From the NCBI RefSeq assembly GCF_001028705.1, contig NZ_CP011770.1:3227501-3291500 (forward strand): a stretch of DNA of 64,000 bases, in the 5' to 3' direction. Shown in pieces: positions 34,914 to 43,712 of the stretch. The translations under genes and the position numbers were made by a program. The notes beneath the pieces are model-generated. The model had not been told where the DNA came from and ran no database searches. It saw only the letters and a list, made by a program, of their open reading frames with translations. The DNA comes from Croceicoccus naphthovorans. GTDB taxonomy: Bacteria > Pseudomonadota > Alphaproteobacteria > Sphingomonadales > Sphingomonadaceae. Positions within the stretch are counted from its first letter, which is position 1. Each line of letters begins with the position of its first letter.

Positions 34914-36020
34914 ATGAAGACAGCCTCCCTCTACGCCCCGGATTCCGTGCGATACGGATCGGAACGCCCCCTCGCCCTGTCGCGCTGGCTGATGATCGTC
35001 GCGGCGCTGGTTATTTTGATAGTCGCGGTCGGCGGGATCACCCGCCTGACCGAATCGGGCCTGTCGATTACCGAGTGGAAGCCGGTGACCGGCGCGCTGC
35101 CCCCGTTGAACGAAGCGCAGTGGCAGGCGGAGTTCGATGCCTATAAGCAGATCCCGGAATATATAGAGGTAAACGGACCGGCGGGCATGACGCTGGCCGA
35201 TTACAAGTTCATCTATTTCTGGGAATGGTTTCACCGCTTGCTGGGCCGCCTGATCGGCGTGGCATTCGCGCTGCCGCTGGCGTGGTTCTGGGTGCGGCGG
35301 GCTATCCCTGCGGGGTACAAGCCGCGACTGCTGGCCCTGCTGGCGCTGGGCGGATTGCAGGGGGCCTTCGGCTGGCTGATGGTCCGGTCGGGCACCGGGC
35401 CGGATGCGATCCCGGCGATGCGGACCGACGTTTCGCACTATTGGCTATCCGTCCACCTGATGACCGCGCTGTTCACGCTGGGCGGATTGGTGTGGACGGC
35501 GCTGGACTTGCGCAACTGGGCGCGCAGCGATCCGCATTCGCGGCTGACCGGCTTTTCGGTCGGCGTTCTGGTGATCCTTGCGATCCAGCTGCTTTACGGC
35601 GGGTGGATGGCGGGGCTGGACGCCGGATATGTCGCGGGCGGCGGATTCTGGAATTCGTGGCCGATGATGCAGGGCAGCTTCTTTCCCGATGGCATCGACT
35701 GGGCGCTTGGCGCGGTTCACGCGATGACGGCGGACCCGTTCCTCGTGCACTTCATCCACCGCTGGTGGGCATGGGTTGCGGTGGCGGCGCTGATCGTCAT
35801 GGCGCGGCACGTGCGGGCGAAGGACCGCCGCGCCTCGATCGCGATCCACGCCACGTTCGGCACGCAGATCCTGCTCGGCATCGCTACGGTCTGGACCGGC
35901 CTCGCCCTGTGGGTCGCAGTGGCACATCAGGTGGTCGGCGCACTGGTGCTGGTGGCAGCCGTGTGGGGCGCGCACTTGCTCGGCTATCGCGACCGGATGC
36001 CGGGAAGCGCATTGAAGTGA
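34914..36020 (+). CDS. ctaA: heme A synthase (Cox15/CtaA)
   Basis: CtaA oxidises the C8 methyl of heme O to the formyl of heme A for cytochrome oxidase. The 368-residue protein, start ATG 34914, has eight hydrophobic segments. Conserved features include GGITRLTESGLSITEWKPVT, the heme-ligand histidines in YFWEWFHRLLGRLIG and HFIHRWWAW, and the later WVAVAHQVVGALVLVA. The length and the NSWPMMQGSFFPD loop identify the alphaproteobacterial/mitochondrial Cox15 type (type 2) rather than the Bacillus form. It is divergent from merC, and cutA follows with a four-base overlap. Confidence 0.94.
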   Translation: MKTASLYAPDSVRYGSERPLALSRWLMIVAALVILIVAVGGITRLTESGLSITEWKPVTGALPPLNEAQWQAEFDAYKQIPEYIEVNGPAGMTLADYKFIYFWEWFHRLLGRLIGVAFALPLAWFWVRRAIPAGYKPRLLALLALGGLQGAFGWLMVRSGTGPDAIPAMRTDVSHYWLSVHLMTALFTLGGLVWTALDLRNWARSDPHSRLTGFSVGVLVILAIQLLYGGWMAGLDAGYVAGGGFWNSWPMMQGSFFPDGIDWALGAVHAMTADPFLVHFIHRWWAWVAVAALIVMARHVRAKDRRASIAIHATFGTQILLGIATVWTGLALWVAVAHQVVGALVLVAAVWGAHLLGYRDRMPGSALK

Positions 36021-36340
36021 GCGCGGCGGCACTGATCTGGGCCCCGTTCGAGGACGAGAACAGCGCCGCCAAGGTCGCCGATGCACTGCTCGACGAAGGT
36101 CTCATCGTCTGCTGCAACATGATCCCGATAAAGTCGCGCTACGTCTGGAAGGGTGAGCGCGGACAGGGCGACGAAGTCGGCGCGCTGTTCAAGACCCGGG
36201 CAGACCTGCTTCACAAGGCAGTGGCGCGGCTGGAAGAGCTGCACCCCTATGAAACCCCCGCGATCACCGGCTGGACCTGTCAGGCGGCGGGCGGCGAAAC
36301 GCTGGCCTGGCTGGCGGGGATCGGGCCGGCTTCGGACTAG
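36017..36340 (+). CDS. cutA: divalent-cation tolerance protein CutA
   Basis: A 107-residue protein with the CutA1 fold: WAPFEDENSAAKVADALLDE, GLIVCCNMIPIKSRYVWKGE, EVGALFKTRADLLHKAVARL and HPYETPAITGW. The cysteine in VCCNMIP and HPYETP are family hallmarks. CutA forms trimers and is linked to copper tolerance in E. coli, though the mechanism is unsettled. Translation begins at GTG 36017, overlapping the ctaA stop (GTGA), so synthesis is coupled to heme A synthase; a link through copper supply to cytochrome oxidase is conceivable but unproven. Confidence 0.92.
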   Translation: MSAAALIWAPFEDENSAAKVADALLDEGLIVCCNMIPIKSRYVWKGERGQGDEVGALFKTRADLLHKAVARLEELHPYETPAITGWTCQAAGGETLAWLAGIGPASD

Positions 36341-36389
36341 GCGCAACTGCACGGTATTATTTTACCGCGTCCGAAATGCCCGCATTTGC

Positions 36390-36418
36390 TTGACTTGTGC
36401 GCGCAGACCGGCAAAAGC
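36390..36418 (+). promoter_or_regulatory. candidate promoter for rplM-rpsI
   Basis: TTGACT (36390-36395) is a good -35 element, followed after 17 bases by AAAAGC (36413-36418), a poor -10. Position, about 60 bases before the rplM start, is right for a ribosomal-protein operon. Confidence 0.35.
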
Positions 36419-36475
36419 GCGCCCACTTCGCCCCGGATCATCCGCGGCGCTTCTCGCATCTAACGTAAGGAACTG

Positions 36476-36961
36476 ATGGCCATGAAGGCGCTCAGCACCC
36501 AGACCCGGTCGATCAAGCCGGCCGAGGTCGAAAAGAAATGGCACCTGATCGACGCCGAAGGGCTCGTCGTCGGTCGCCTGGCGGTGATCATCGCCAACCA
36601 CCTGCGCGGCAAGCACAAGCCGAGCTACACCCCGCACGTCGATTGCGGCGACCACGTCGTCGTCATCAACGCCGACAAGGTGAAGTTCACCGGCAACAAG
36701 ACGCAGGACAAGCGTTACTACAAGCACACCGGCTATGCCGGCGGCATCAAGGAAACCAGCCCGGCCAAGGTGCTGGAAGGCCGTTTCCCGGAACGCGTCC
36801 TTGAAAAGGCCGTGGAACGCATGGTTCCGCGCGGCCCGCTGGGTCGCCAGCAGATGAAGGCGCTTCACCTCTACGCCGGCACCGAACATCCGCACGACGG
36901 GCAGCAGCCCGAAGTGCTCGACGTTGCCGCCCGCAACCGCAAGAACAAGGTTGGTGCATGA
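36476..36961 (+). CDS. rplM: 50S ribosomal protein L13
   Basis: A 161-residue protein with family blocks [50 protein letters not shown] and [20 protein letters not shown]. Two ATGs are close: 36476 (spaced 5 bases from AAGGA) and 36482, from which many relatives begin (MKALSTQT). I list the first because of its spacing. The stop overlaps rpsI by four bases (ATGA). The C-terminal extension after HLYAG is slightly longer than in E. coli L13. The pair rplM-rpsI is conserved across bacteria. Confidence 0.97.
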   Translation: MAMKALSTQTRSIKPAEVEKKWHLIDAEGLVVGRLAVIIANHLRGKHKPSYTPHVDCGDHVVVINADKVKFTGNKTQDKRYYKHTGYAGGIKETSPAKVLEGRFPERVLEKAVERMVPRGPLGRQQMKALHLYAGTEHPHDGQQPEVLDVAARNRKNKVGA

Positions 36962-37467
36962 TGGCCGACAACGAAGTCAAAGACCTGTCCGATCTGGCTG
37001 ACCTGACCGAAGGCACCGAGATCGAGAACACCGAAGCCAAGGCCCCGACCATGCCGCTGCGCGAACAGCAGCTGGACAAGCAGGGCCGCGCCTATGCAAC
37101 CGGCCGCCGCAAGGACGCCGTCGCCCGCGTGTGGATCAAGCCCGGTTCGGGCAAGGTCATCGTCAACGGCCGCGAACAGGAAGTCTATTTTGCGCGACCG
37201 ACGCTGCGCCTCGTCATCGATCAGCCTTTCGCGATCACCGATCGTCAGGGCCAGTACGATGTTGTCGCGACCGTCAAGGGCGGTGGCCTTTCGGGCCAGG
37301 CCGGTGCGGTAAAGCACGGCATTTCGCAGGCGCTTACCAAGTACGAGCCCGCGCTGCGCAGCACGGTCAAAGCCGCCGGCTTCCTGACCCGCGACAGCCG
37401 CGTCGTCGAGCGTAAGAAGTATGGGCGCGCGAAAGCCCGCCGCAGCTTCCAGTTCAGCAAGCGCTGA
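36958..37467 (+). CDS. rpsI: 30S ribosomal protein S9
   Basis: A 169-residue protein whose last 130 residues are S9: [50 protein letters not shown] and the terminal [17 protein letters not shown], whose C-terminal arginine reaches the P-site tRNA. The first 40 residues form an acidic extension ([18 protein letters not shown]), common in alphaproteobacterial S9. Two consecutive ATGs (36958, 36961) overlap the rplM stop. A strong terminator at 37505-37533 closes the operon. Confidence 0.97.
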   Translation: MMADNEVKDLSDLADLTEGTEIENTEAKAPTMPLREQQLDKQGRAYATGRRKDAVARVWIKPGSGKVIVNGREQEVYFARPTLRLVIDQPFAITDRQGQYDVVATVKGGGLSGQAGAVKHGISQALTKYEPALRSTVKAAGFLTRDSRVVERKKYGRAKARRSFQFSKR

Positions 37468-37504
37468 TCTGCAAACACAAGTTTCGGTTCACCCGGAAAC
37501 AAGA

Positions 37505-37535
37505 AGGGCGGTCCCGATGGGGCCGCCCTTTTTCG
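37505..37535 (+). terminator. Rho-independent terminator of rplM-rpsI
   Basis: GGGCGG (37506-37511) pairs with CCGCCC (37523-37528), with further pairing inside the arms, followed by TTTTT. It starts about 40 bases after the rpsI stop. Confidence 0.88.
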
Positions 37536-37553
37536 TGCGCCCCTAAAAGGACC

Positions 37554-37599
37554 TGATCGCCACATTTTTGCGTATTTGGCAGAGCAAAATGCGCGATCA
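37554..37599. promoter_or_regulatory. long imperfect palindrome upstream of the duplicated-domain protein
   Basis: TGATCGC (37554-37560) is matched by GCGATCA (37593-37599), and inside these CATTTTTGC is matched by GCAAAATG, so the 46 bases fold into a hairpin with one small internal loop. It lies 21 bases before ATG 37621 and after the rpsI terminator. It could be a leader hairpin, thermosensor or operator; nothing in the sequence decides. Confidence 0.45.
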
Positions 37600-37620
37600 T
37601 TCGACTCGGGGAACAAGAAA

Positions 37621-38403
37621 ATGAGAAAGCCTGTAATTGCCGCATTGGCGACCGCTTCGATCCTGGCCGCCATGCCCGCCCACGCCGAAAAGGCGGATCG
37701 TCTCACCACCCTCAACGGCCTTTCTGCTGACGGTGCCGAGAGCGCGCTGCAGTCGCGCGGCTTCAAGTACATCACCAGCAACACCAATTCGATGGGCTAT
37801 ACTTACAGCTATTGGTGGGACGCGAGCGACAGGAACTGCGTTCAGGTCGAAGCCTATAGCGGCAGGGTCGAAACCATCCAGGACGCGTCCGACAGCGATT
37901 GCCACCACAGCGGCGGCGGGAATGCCGCGGCGGCGGCCGGCGTGGTCGCGGGGGCGGCGTTGCTGGGCGCACTGCTTTCGCACAAATCCCACCACCATGA
38001 CGACAACCAGCACGCGGCCCATGCCGAGCACGAGGCGCAGTACGAACGCGGCTATACCGACGGTCTGCACAACGCCGCCTATCACAACTACGAACGGTCG
38101 GACCACTACGCCAACGGGTACCAAGCGGGTATCGAGCAGCGGCAGGCCAATCTGTCGCACCATCATGGGCGCGGCGGCTATGCGGCGGTCGCCCAGTACC
38201 AGGACCTTCAGGGCGCCCGCGCCGCCGGCGGCATGGAGGAGCTGTCGCGCCGCGGCTTCCGCCAGGTCGACAATTTCACCTCGGGCAATGGCCGCTATTC
38301 GATCCAGTGGCGGCCCGAATCGCGCCAGTGCCTTCAGGTCATCGTCGCCGACGGCCGCCTGGAAGACCTGCGCGACATCGGCCAACATCCGAAGTGCCGG
38401 TAA
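37621..38403 (+). CDS. secreted protein with two copies of a cysteine-containing domain
   Basis: A 260-residue protein with a signal peptide ([16 protein letters not shown]). Residues about 24-95 ([20 protein letters not shown], then [28 protein letters not shown]) align with residues about 190-260 ([18 protein letters not shown], then [28 protein letters not shown]). Between them are a hydrophobic [18 protein letters not shown] stretch and a His/Gly/Tyr-rich linker ([16 protein letters not shown]). The start ATG 37621 follows a 46-base palindrome. Each copy has two cysteines that could pair. I do not recognise the domain; a surface or periplasmic role is inferred. Its stop overlaps the next gene (TAATG). 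Confidence 0.72.
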   Translation: MRKPVIAALATASILAAMPAHAEKADRLTTLNGLSADGAESALQSRGFKYITSNTNSMGYTYSYWWDASDRNCVQVEAYSGRVETIQDASDSDCHHSGGGNAAAAAGVVAGAALLGALLSHKSHHHDDNQHAAHAEHEAQYERGYTDGLHNAAYHNYERSDHYANGYQAGIEQRQANLSHHHGRGGYAAVAQYQDLQGARAAGGMEELSRRGFRQVDNFTSGNGRYSIQWRPESRQCLQVIVADGRLEDLRDIGQHPKCR

Positions 38404-39095
38404 TGGGGGCCCTGGTCATGACGTCCGGACGCGGCGCTGCGGCGCTGTTCACGCTGGCGCTTCTGGGTTGCGGTTCGCAAGCGCCAGAAGATGCCACCCC
38501 GACAAGCGACGCCCTGCCTGCGGGAGAGGCTGACGGCTTCGCCTTTCCCGAAAGCGTCGCAGCATTCGGGGACGGCTATCCCGAAGCCGGCGACACCTGC
38601 CGACGCCTGGGCGAAAGCTCTGCTACCTCGCCCTACCTCGACGACAGCGCAGCGCTGGTCGGTTGCCCGACACAGGCGCAGGCCGAAGCGCTGGGCGGCA
38701 CGATCGTCGCCACCGTCGACGGGGTGGTGATGGTCTCCGTGCCCGAGGCGCGGACCGCGGCGGCAAGCGGCGACGCGCTCGTCCCCGGCACTGACTACAA
38801 CGCGACCACCGATATTCCCTGCGGCTTTGGCGGTGCAGCCCCGGCCCAGACCTGTTTCGCGGGGGTCAAGCGCCAGTGGGGCGATGACGGCACCACGCTG
38901 GTCGAAGTGAAGAAGCCGGATGGCCGCACCCGGGCGATATTCTTTACCGGTACCACCCCAACCGGGGCCGACAGCGCGCAATCCGACGGATCGGCGGGCT
39001 GGGATTTCAAGACCGTTCGGGACGGCGACCGGATGACGATCAGCTTCGGCCCCGAAACTTACGTCATTGTCGATGCGCTGGTCGAAGGGGGCTAG
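38403..39095 (+). CDS. lipoprotein of unknown function
   Basis: About 230 residues from ATG 38403, one base inside the stop of the upstream gene; ATG 38418 is an alternative. [14 protein letters not shown] provides a lipobox cysteine. A Pro/Thr/Ala linker precedes the folded part, which holds four more cysteines ([31 protein letters not shown]) and a beta-rich C-terminus ([20 protein letters not shown]). The sequence LIGCPTxxxAxALGGxIVxTVDGVxMVSVP reads like a conserved sphingomonad lipoprotein family, function unknown. It is coupled to the duplicated-domain protein, and both are exported. Confidence 0.75.
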   Translation: MGALVMTSGRGAAALFTLALLGCGSQAPEDATPTSDALPAGEADGFAFPESVAAFGDGYPEAGDTCRRLGESSATSPYLDDSAALVGCPTQAQAEALGGTIVATVDGVVMVSVPEARTAAASGDALVPGTDYNATTDIPCGFGGAAPAQTCFAGVKRQWGDDGTTLVEVKKPDGRTRAIFFTGTTPTGADSAQSDGSAGWDFKTVRDGDRMTISFGPETYVIVDALVEGG

Positions 39096-39340
39096 CGCGC
39101 CCGTCGCCAGCGCCAGATTCCGAACAGGATCGCCAGGTTGATTGCCGGGGCCAGCACGGCCATCGTCGGCCCCGTCCAACCCGCCCGGTCGAACAACAGG
39201 TTCCAGGGAAGCCCCAGCGGGATCAGGAAAACGCCCGACAGCGGGTCTTTTTCCTGGCCGAACCAGCCGAACGTTCCGATCAGCAAAAGCGCAAGCGCGA
39301 ACAGGTAAAGGGCGGCAAATATTCCAACGAGCCACTTCAT
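39092..39340 (-). CDS. small integral membrane protein
   Basis: An 82-residue protein from ATG 39340 with two hydrophobic helices: [20 protein letters not shown] and [19 protein letters not shown]. Between them is a polar loop ([18 protein letters not shown]) containing a third, weaker hydrophobic stretch. The C-terminus is basic (WRWRRAR). No family recognised; small two-helix proteins of this kind are often annotated only as hypothetical. It converges with the lipoprotein gene, the two overlapping by four bases at their ends, and follows rlmE by 23 bases reading leftward. Confidence 0.7.
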   Translation of the reverse strand: MKWLVGIFAALYLFALALLLIGTFGWFGQEKDPLSGVFLIPLGLPWNLLFDRAGWTGPTMAVLAPAINLAILFGIWRWRRAR

Positions 39341-39363
39341 CGCTCTTCCCCCTTCGTTTGCCG

Positions 39364-40026
39364 TCAGCCCCTGCCCTTGAAGCCTTGCGCGATGACGTAC
39401 CATTCGCTGCTGTCCTTGCGGCTGGCCGGCGGCTTGGCGTGTTTGACCACGGTAAAGTTGCGCTTCAAAATGTCCAGCAGCGCCTTGTCAGTGCCGCCCG
39501 CGAAGACCTTGGCCACGAAGGCCCCGCCGGGGGCGAGGGTCTGGACCGCGAAGTCGACCGCCGTTTCGACCAGCCCCATCGTGCGCAAGTGATCGGTCTG
39601 CTTGTGGCCCACGGTATTGGCCGCCATGTCGGAGAGGACGAGGTCGGGCGCCTGCCCCAGCGCATCTATCAGCGCATCAGGCGCGGCGTCGTCCATGAAG
39701 TCCATCTTGAAGATCGTCACGCCCGGCAACGGATCGACGTCGAGCAGGTCGATGCCCACGATTTTCGCCTGCGGGCGACGCTCGGCCACGACCTGGCTCC
39801 ATCCGCCCGGCGCGATTCCAAGGTCGACGACGGCCTGCGTGCCGCGCAACAGGCCGAACTTTTCATCCAGCTCCTTCAGCTTATAGGCGGCGCGGCTGCG
39901 ATAGCCGTCGGCCTTGGCCTGCGCGACATAGGGATCGTTCAGCTGGCGCGACAGCCAACGTGCCGAGCTCGCGGTCCGCTTCTTGTTAGCCTTCAGCTTT
40001 TGCCTGTCGTTGCCGGATCTGCTCAT
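39364..40026 (-). CDS. rlmE: 23S rRNA 2'-O-ribose methyltransferase RlmE (FtsJ)
   Basis: RlmE methylates U2552 in the A-loop of 23S rRNA. The 220-residue protein has the N-terminal [36 protein letters not shown] with the K of the catalytic tetrad, the SAM-binding [50 protein letters not shown] and [15 protein letters not shown], covering the K-D-K-E residues. Length is typical. It follows the Ppx/GppA gene by 9 bases and the two are probably co-transcribed. The N-terminal basic extension would help rRNA binding. Confidence 0.95.
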   Translation of the reverse strand: MSRSGNDRQKLKANKKRTASSARWLSRQLNDPYVAQAKADGYRSRAAYKLKELDEKFGLLRGTQAVVDLGIAPGGWSQVVAERRPQAKIVGIDLLDVDPLPGVTIFKMDFMDDAAPDALIDALGQAPDLVLSDMAANTVGHKQTDHLRTMGLVETAVDFAVQTLAPGGAFVAKVFAGGTDKALLDILKRNFTVVKHAKPPASRKDSSEWYVIAQGFKGRG

Positions 40027-40035
40027 GGGGTCGCC

Positions 40036-41274
40036 TTACAGCGCGCGCTCGCGGCGAGCCAGCGCCCTGTTCGCATCGCCCAGCCGCGCGCCCGCCATCA
40101 GGCTGCGCAGGATTCCTTCGCGAATCCCGCGATCGGCCACGCCCAGCTTTTCGGCGGGCCAAAGGTCGAGGATGGTCTCAAGGATCGCGCAGCCCGCAAC
40201 GACCAGTTCGGCCCGGTCGCGCCCGATGCACGGCAGTTCCTGCCGCCCTGCGCGGTCAAGCGACGACAGGTCGCGCGCGATGTCACGCATCGCGGTGGCC
40301 GGAACGATCAGCCCGTCAACGGCGCGCCGATCATATTGCGGCAGGCCAAGGTGCAGGCTGGCCAGCGTCGTCACCGTGCCGCTGGTGCCCAGCAGGCGCG
40401 GCGGATCGCGCGCCGGCATGTCGCGGAAGGGATCGAGCCGTTCGGAGAAATCGGCAAAGGAATCGCGCACCGCACGGCGCATCCGGCGATACCGGTCCAG
40501 CCGCTGCACCCGGTCCAGCGAACCCGCGCCATCGGCAAAGCTCTCTGTCAGCGAAACCACACCCCACGGCACCGATTGCCAGTCGAGGATGCGGGGAACC
40601 GCGCCTTCTCCGGTCTCGATCAGCACCAGTTCGGTCGAACCGCCCCCGATGTCGAAGATCATCGCCGGACCTTCGCCCTGTTCCAGCAGGACATGGCAGC
40701 CCAGCACCGCCAGCCGCGCCTCTTCCTGCGCACTGATCACGTCGAGCGCGATGCCTGTTTCGGTCCGCACGCGTTCGATAAACGCCTCACCGTTGCTGGC
40801 ACGGCGGCAAGCCTCGGTCGCGACGGATCTTGCGAGGTGGACGTTGCGGCGGCGCAGCTTGTCGGCACAGACTTTCAGCGCTGCGACGGCACGGTCCATC
40901 GCCTCGTCCGACAATCGCCCGGTCTGCGCCAGCCCTTCGCCCAGCCGCACCACGCGGCTGAACGCATCGATGACGACGAAGTTCTCACCCGAAGGGCGGG
41001 CGATCAGCAGGCGGCAATTGTTGGTGCCAAGATCAATGGCGGCATAGGCCTGACGCGACTGGCCAAGATTGGGAGCAGGCCCGCCGGTGCGGATCGCGGG
41101 GGCAGGGCGCAGGTCTTCATCGCGCGCATTGCCGGGCCGTTTGCTCTTCGCCTTGTTGTCCGGCGCTGCCTTTACGGATGGCGGATCACTCTGCCCGTCC
41201 GACTGCGGATCTTGCGGCAAATCGTGCCTGCCTCGATCCTCTTCCTGCGTTGCCGGCGGGTCGAAATCCGCCAT
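40036..41274 (-). CDS. Ppx/GppA-family phosphatase with disordered N-terminus
   Basis: A 412-residue protein from ATG 41274. The first 80 residues are polar and probably disordered (QEEDRGRHDLPQDPQSDGQS), after which the Ppx/GppA fold begins: YAAIDLGTNNCRLLIARPSG, FSRVVRLGEGLAQTGRL, VISAQEEARLAVLGC and FDIGGGSTELVLIE. These phosphate-binding loops are those of the exopolyphosphatase / guanosine pentaphosphatase family, so it should act on polyphosphate or pppGpp. The C-terminal HD-type domain of long PPX enzymes is absent, so it is the short form. Which substrate it prefers cannot be told. Confidence 0.9.
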   Translation of the reverse strand: MADFDPPATQEEDRGRHDLPQDPQSDGQSDPPSVKAAPDNKAKSKRPGNARDEDLRPAPAIRTGGPAPNLGQSRQAYAAIDLGTNNCRLLIARPSGENFVVIDAFSRVVRLGEGLAQTGRLSDEAMDRAVAALKVCADKLRRRNVHLARSVATEACRRASNGEAFIERVRTETGIALDVISAQEEARLAVLGCHVLLEQGEGPAMIFDIGGGSTELVLIETGEGAVPRILDWQSVPWGVVSLTESFADGAGSLDRVQRLDRYRRMRRAVRDSFADFSERLDPFRDMPARDPPRLLGTSGTVTTLASLHLGLPQYDRRAVDGLIVPATAMRDIARDLSSLDRAGRQELPCIGRDRAELVVAGCAILETILDLWPAEKLGVADRGIREGILRSLMAGARLGDANRALARRERAL

Positions 41275-41412
41275 GCTCTCAACTATCCGAATTCGTATTT
41301 CCACATGAACCGCGATCGCGCCCGGGGGCGCCCATCACGGCGAACCTGCGGCCATGCTACGCGCAGGGGTGCGATGTGGCAAGTTTGCGGGATTTCCCGC
41401 GCCTAAGATGGC

Positions 41413-41441
41413 TTGACCTGCGCCGCTGCTGCGCATAGAGG
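41413..41441 (+). promoter_or_regulatory. candidate promoter for tRNA-Gln
   Basis: TTGACC (41413-41418) and TAGAGG (41436-41441) are 17 bases apart and end 36 bases before the mature tRNA. The -10 match is weak, but the position is suitable for a short precursor leader. Confidence 0.4.
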
Positions 41442-41477
41442 CACGGCCCGCAGCGCGCTTTATATGGCCGCCGCAGT

Positions 41478-41551
41478 TGCCCCGTCGTCTAATGGTAAGA
41501 CTACGGACTCTGACTCCGTCAATTGAGGTTCGAATCCTCACGGGGCATCCA
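41478..41551 (+). tRNA. tRNA-Gln (anticodon CUG)
   Basis: The 74-base sequence folds as a tRNA: acceptor stem TGCCCCG/CGGGGCA, a D arm with TAATGGTAAGA, anticodon stem CGGA/TCCG with loop CTCTGAC reading anticodon CTG, and a T arm GAGG-TTCGAAT-CCTC. The discriminator base is T and CCA is encoded. Glutamine identity fits both the anticodon and the weak first pair typical of tRNA-Gln. It is alone, with no other tRNA in the window. Confidence 0.97.
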
Positions 41552-41563
41552 GCTTCTACCCGA

Positions 41564-42328
41564 TCAGTTCAGCATCATCGGCCCGGCCTGCGCGCGCAGG
41601 CTGCGCAGGACCCGGCGCGAGATCTGGCGCTGTTTTTCGTTGTCCAGCGGGTGGTCTGGGTCGAACTTCGCCTTGTCGCTGTCGGCAAAGACATAGCGGG
41701 TGACGATGGCACGTTCGCTGGCGAGATCGCGCTCAATCGCGGTCAGATCGTCGGGGTGCAGCGTGCCGGGCATCGTCTCACGCTGACGCAAGCGGACCTT
41801 GGCCAGAGCGCGCTGGGCGCGGTCGCGCATTTTCGCCTCATAGGCATCGAGCATCGCTTCGAACGATTCCTCCGCGATCCGGTCGGCGGCACTCGCCTCG
41901 ACCCGGTCGGTCGCGGCGTCGTCCTCTACGTCGAACACAGTTCCGTCGCTGGCTGCCAGCGCATCGAGCGAGACGGTGCGCGCGCCGATCCGCTTGGCAC
42001 TGTCGCGCGAATCGAGGCGGACGCGGTGGCGCAGCGCCTGCAACTCGCACCGCAGCTGCCAGTTGACGAACGTGGTGAACCGTGCGCGGTCCGGATCATA
42101 GGCGTCGATGGCGCGGTGGACGCCGATGGCGCAGGCTTGTTCGGCATCTTCGGCCATGTCGACAAGGCCATAGGCGCGGGTGAAGTGGCGGACCCGCGGC
42201 GCGATCAGGCGCATGATCCGCGCGAAGATGCGGTCTTCCTCGCGTCGGGATCGCGCGTCACTAACTTTTATGCGCAGGGCGCGAATGGCGGCGATTTCGC
42301 GTTCCAGCGCGTCTGTCGTGGCGGACAC
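41564..42328 (-). CDS. atypical sigma-70-family protein, region 2 only
   Basis: A 254-residue protein starting at GTG 42328 with a good GGGAGG seven bases upstream. Residues 39-105 resemble sigma region 2: IMRLIAPRVRHFTRAYGLVD, MAEDAEQACAIGVHRAIDAY, DPDRARFTTFVNWQLRCELQ, which has the pattern of region 2.2-2.4 (core binding and -10 recognition). The rest is helical and charged, with no region 4 helix-turn-helix that I can see (it ends EKQRQISRRVLRSLRAQAG). It could be an alternative sigma factor with a divergent region 4, or a regulator that binds core polymerase. It lies beside tRNA-Gln on the opposite strand. Confidence 0.75.
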   Translation of the reverse strand: MSATTDALEREIAAIRALRIKVSDARSRREEDRIFARIMRLIAPRVRHFTRAYGLVDMAEDAEQACAIGVHRAIDAYDPDRARFTTFVNWQLRCELQALRHRVRLDSRDSAKRIGARTVSLDALAASDGTVFDVEDDAATDRVEASAADRIAEESFEAMLDAYEAKMRDRAQRALAKVRLRQRETMPGTLHPDDLTAIERDLASERAIVTRYVFADSDKAKFDPDHPLDNEKQRQISRRVLRSLRAQAGPMMLN

Positions 42329-42445
42329 GTTTCGGCCTCCCGGTCTGCACGCCGCGGGGCACTGCGGCGGACAAACAGGGTTAACGGGCGCGCTCTAACG
42401 CAGGGCGCAGGCAGGCTTAGGCAGAACTACGTAAGGGTCTGCGCG

Positions 42446-43675
42446 TTACAACAAGTGATCGATCGCGTGGATCGTCACGCCGACCAACCCGCCGACGAGT
42501 GTGCCGTTGATGCGGATGAACTGCAGGTCGCGGCCCACGGCGCCCTCCACCCGTTCGGTAATGGTCTGCGCGTCCCATCGCTTGACCGTTTCGGACACGA
42601 GCCGGACGATCTGGTCACCATAACGATTGGCCACACCCACCGCGCTGCGCCGGGCAAAACGGTTGATCTGGGCCTGTAGCCGCGGATCGCCGCGCACCGC
42701 TTCGCCCAGTTCGGCGATCATTCCGCCAAGCTGGCCGGACAAGACGCCCTGCGGATTGCGCGCAGCGTCGATCAGCCCGTGTCGCATGCGTTCCCACACG
42801 CCCTGCCACCAGGTGCCCAGCGCCTCGCTCTCCAGCATCTCGCGCTTGATGCCCTCGACCTTGGCGCGCATCGCAGGATCGTGAACGAGATCGCGGGCGA
42901 GCTTTTCCAGCCCTTCCTCGACCTTGGCCCGCACCGGATGGTCGGGGTTCACCAGCATCTCGGCCAGCAGGCGATAGAGCCCGTCGAGCACCGAATTCGC
43001 CAGCCGCTCGTCCAGACCCGTCCAGCGCAGCAGGGCATTGGCGCGCTGGTGGATCATGTCGCGCACCAGCGCCTCGTTCGCCTCCAGCGTCAGGCCCGCC
43101 CAGCGCACGGTGGCATCGATCAGCGGCAGATGGCGCCGGTCGGCAATCGCCGCCCCCAGCGCATTTCCCAAGAGCGGCGAGACCTCCAGCTTGTCCAACT
43201 GGTGCTTCAACCCACCGCGCACCTGTTCACCCAGCCGTTCGGGATCGAGCGATTCGAGAACTTCGGCGATCAGTTCCGCGACGCCCGCACGTACGCCGAT
43301 CTGGTCGCGCTTGGCCGGATCGGCGAGGAATTCGCCCAGCGCACGCGCCACGTTCATGCCGTGCAGCCGCCGCGCCACGACCTGCGGAGTCAGGAAATTG
43401 GCGCGCAGGAACCCGGCCATCGTATCGGCAATGCGATCCTTGTTGGTCGGTATGATCGCAGTGTGCGGGATCGGCAGGCCGAGCGGGCGGCGGAACAACG
43501 CGGTCACCGCGAACCAGTCGGCCAGCGCGCCGACCATCGCCGCCTCCGCAAATGCCATGACGTAGCCGACACCGGGATGCAGGCCGACATATTGGCGCGA
43601 TACCAGAAAGACTGCGGCCATGAGCAGGAGCAGCCCGGTCGCCACCCGGCGCATCGTCTTGGCGCGATCCGGCAC
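42446..43675 (-). CDS. DUF445-family membrane protein
   Basis: About 409 residues from GTG 43675, with TTG 43708 and ATG 43654 as alternatives; none has a good Shine-Dalgarno sequence. The N-terminal hydrophobic segment is TGLLLLMAAVFLVSRQYVG, then VMAFAEAAMVGALADWFAV and the diagnostic TALFRRPLGLPIPHTAIIP. The central part is helical, and the C-terminus (RINGTLVGGLVGVTIHAIDHLL) is hydrophobic, so both ends sit in the membrane. The family (YjiN-like) has no established biochemical role. It overlaps nothing downstream and begins 5-60 bases after the RND permease stop, so it may belong to that operon. Confidence 0.85.
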   Translation of the reverse strand: MPDRAKTMRRVATGLLLLMAAVFLVSRQYVGLHPGVGYVMAFAEAAMVGALADWFAVTALFRRPLGLPIPHTAIIPTNKDRIADTMAGFLRANFLTPQVVARRLHGMNVARALGEFLADPAKRDQIGVRAGVAELIAEVLESLDPERLGEQVRGGLKHQLDKLEVSPLLGNALGAAIADRRHLPLIDATVRWAGLTLEANEALVRDMIHQRANALLRWTGLDERLANSVLDGLYRLLAEMLVNPDHPVRAKVEEGLEKLARDLVHDPAMRAKVEGIKREMLESEALGTWWQGVWERMRHGLIDAARNPQGVLSGQLGGMIAELGEAVRGDPRLQAQINRFARRSAVGVANRYGDQIVRLVSETVKRWDAQTITERVEGAVGRDLQFIRINGTLVGGLVGVTIHAIDHLL

Positions 43676-43712
43676 GGGGCCGGATGCTATGGCGGCGATC
43701 CGCGCCAAGCCC

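Noticed and set aside
32690..35146. 818-codon plus-strand frame across thiSG and merC
   Set aside because: Low-complexity Arg/His-rich antisense reading over ThiS-ThiG and MerC, both identified by motifs.
39142..41406. 754-codon plus-strand frame across rlmE and the Ppx/GppA gene
   Set aside because: Antisense shadow of two genes with intact catalytic motifs on the minus strand.
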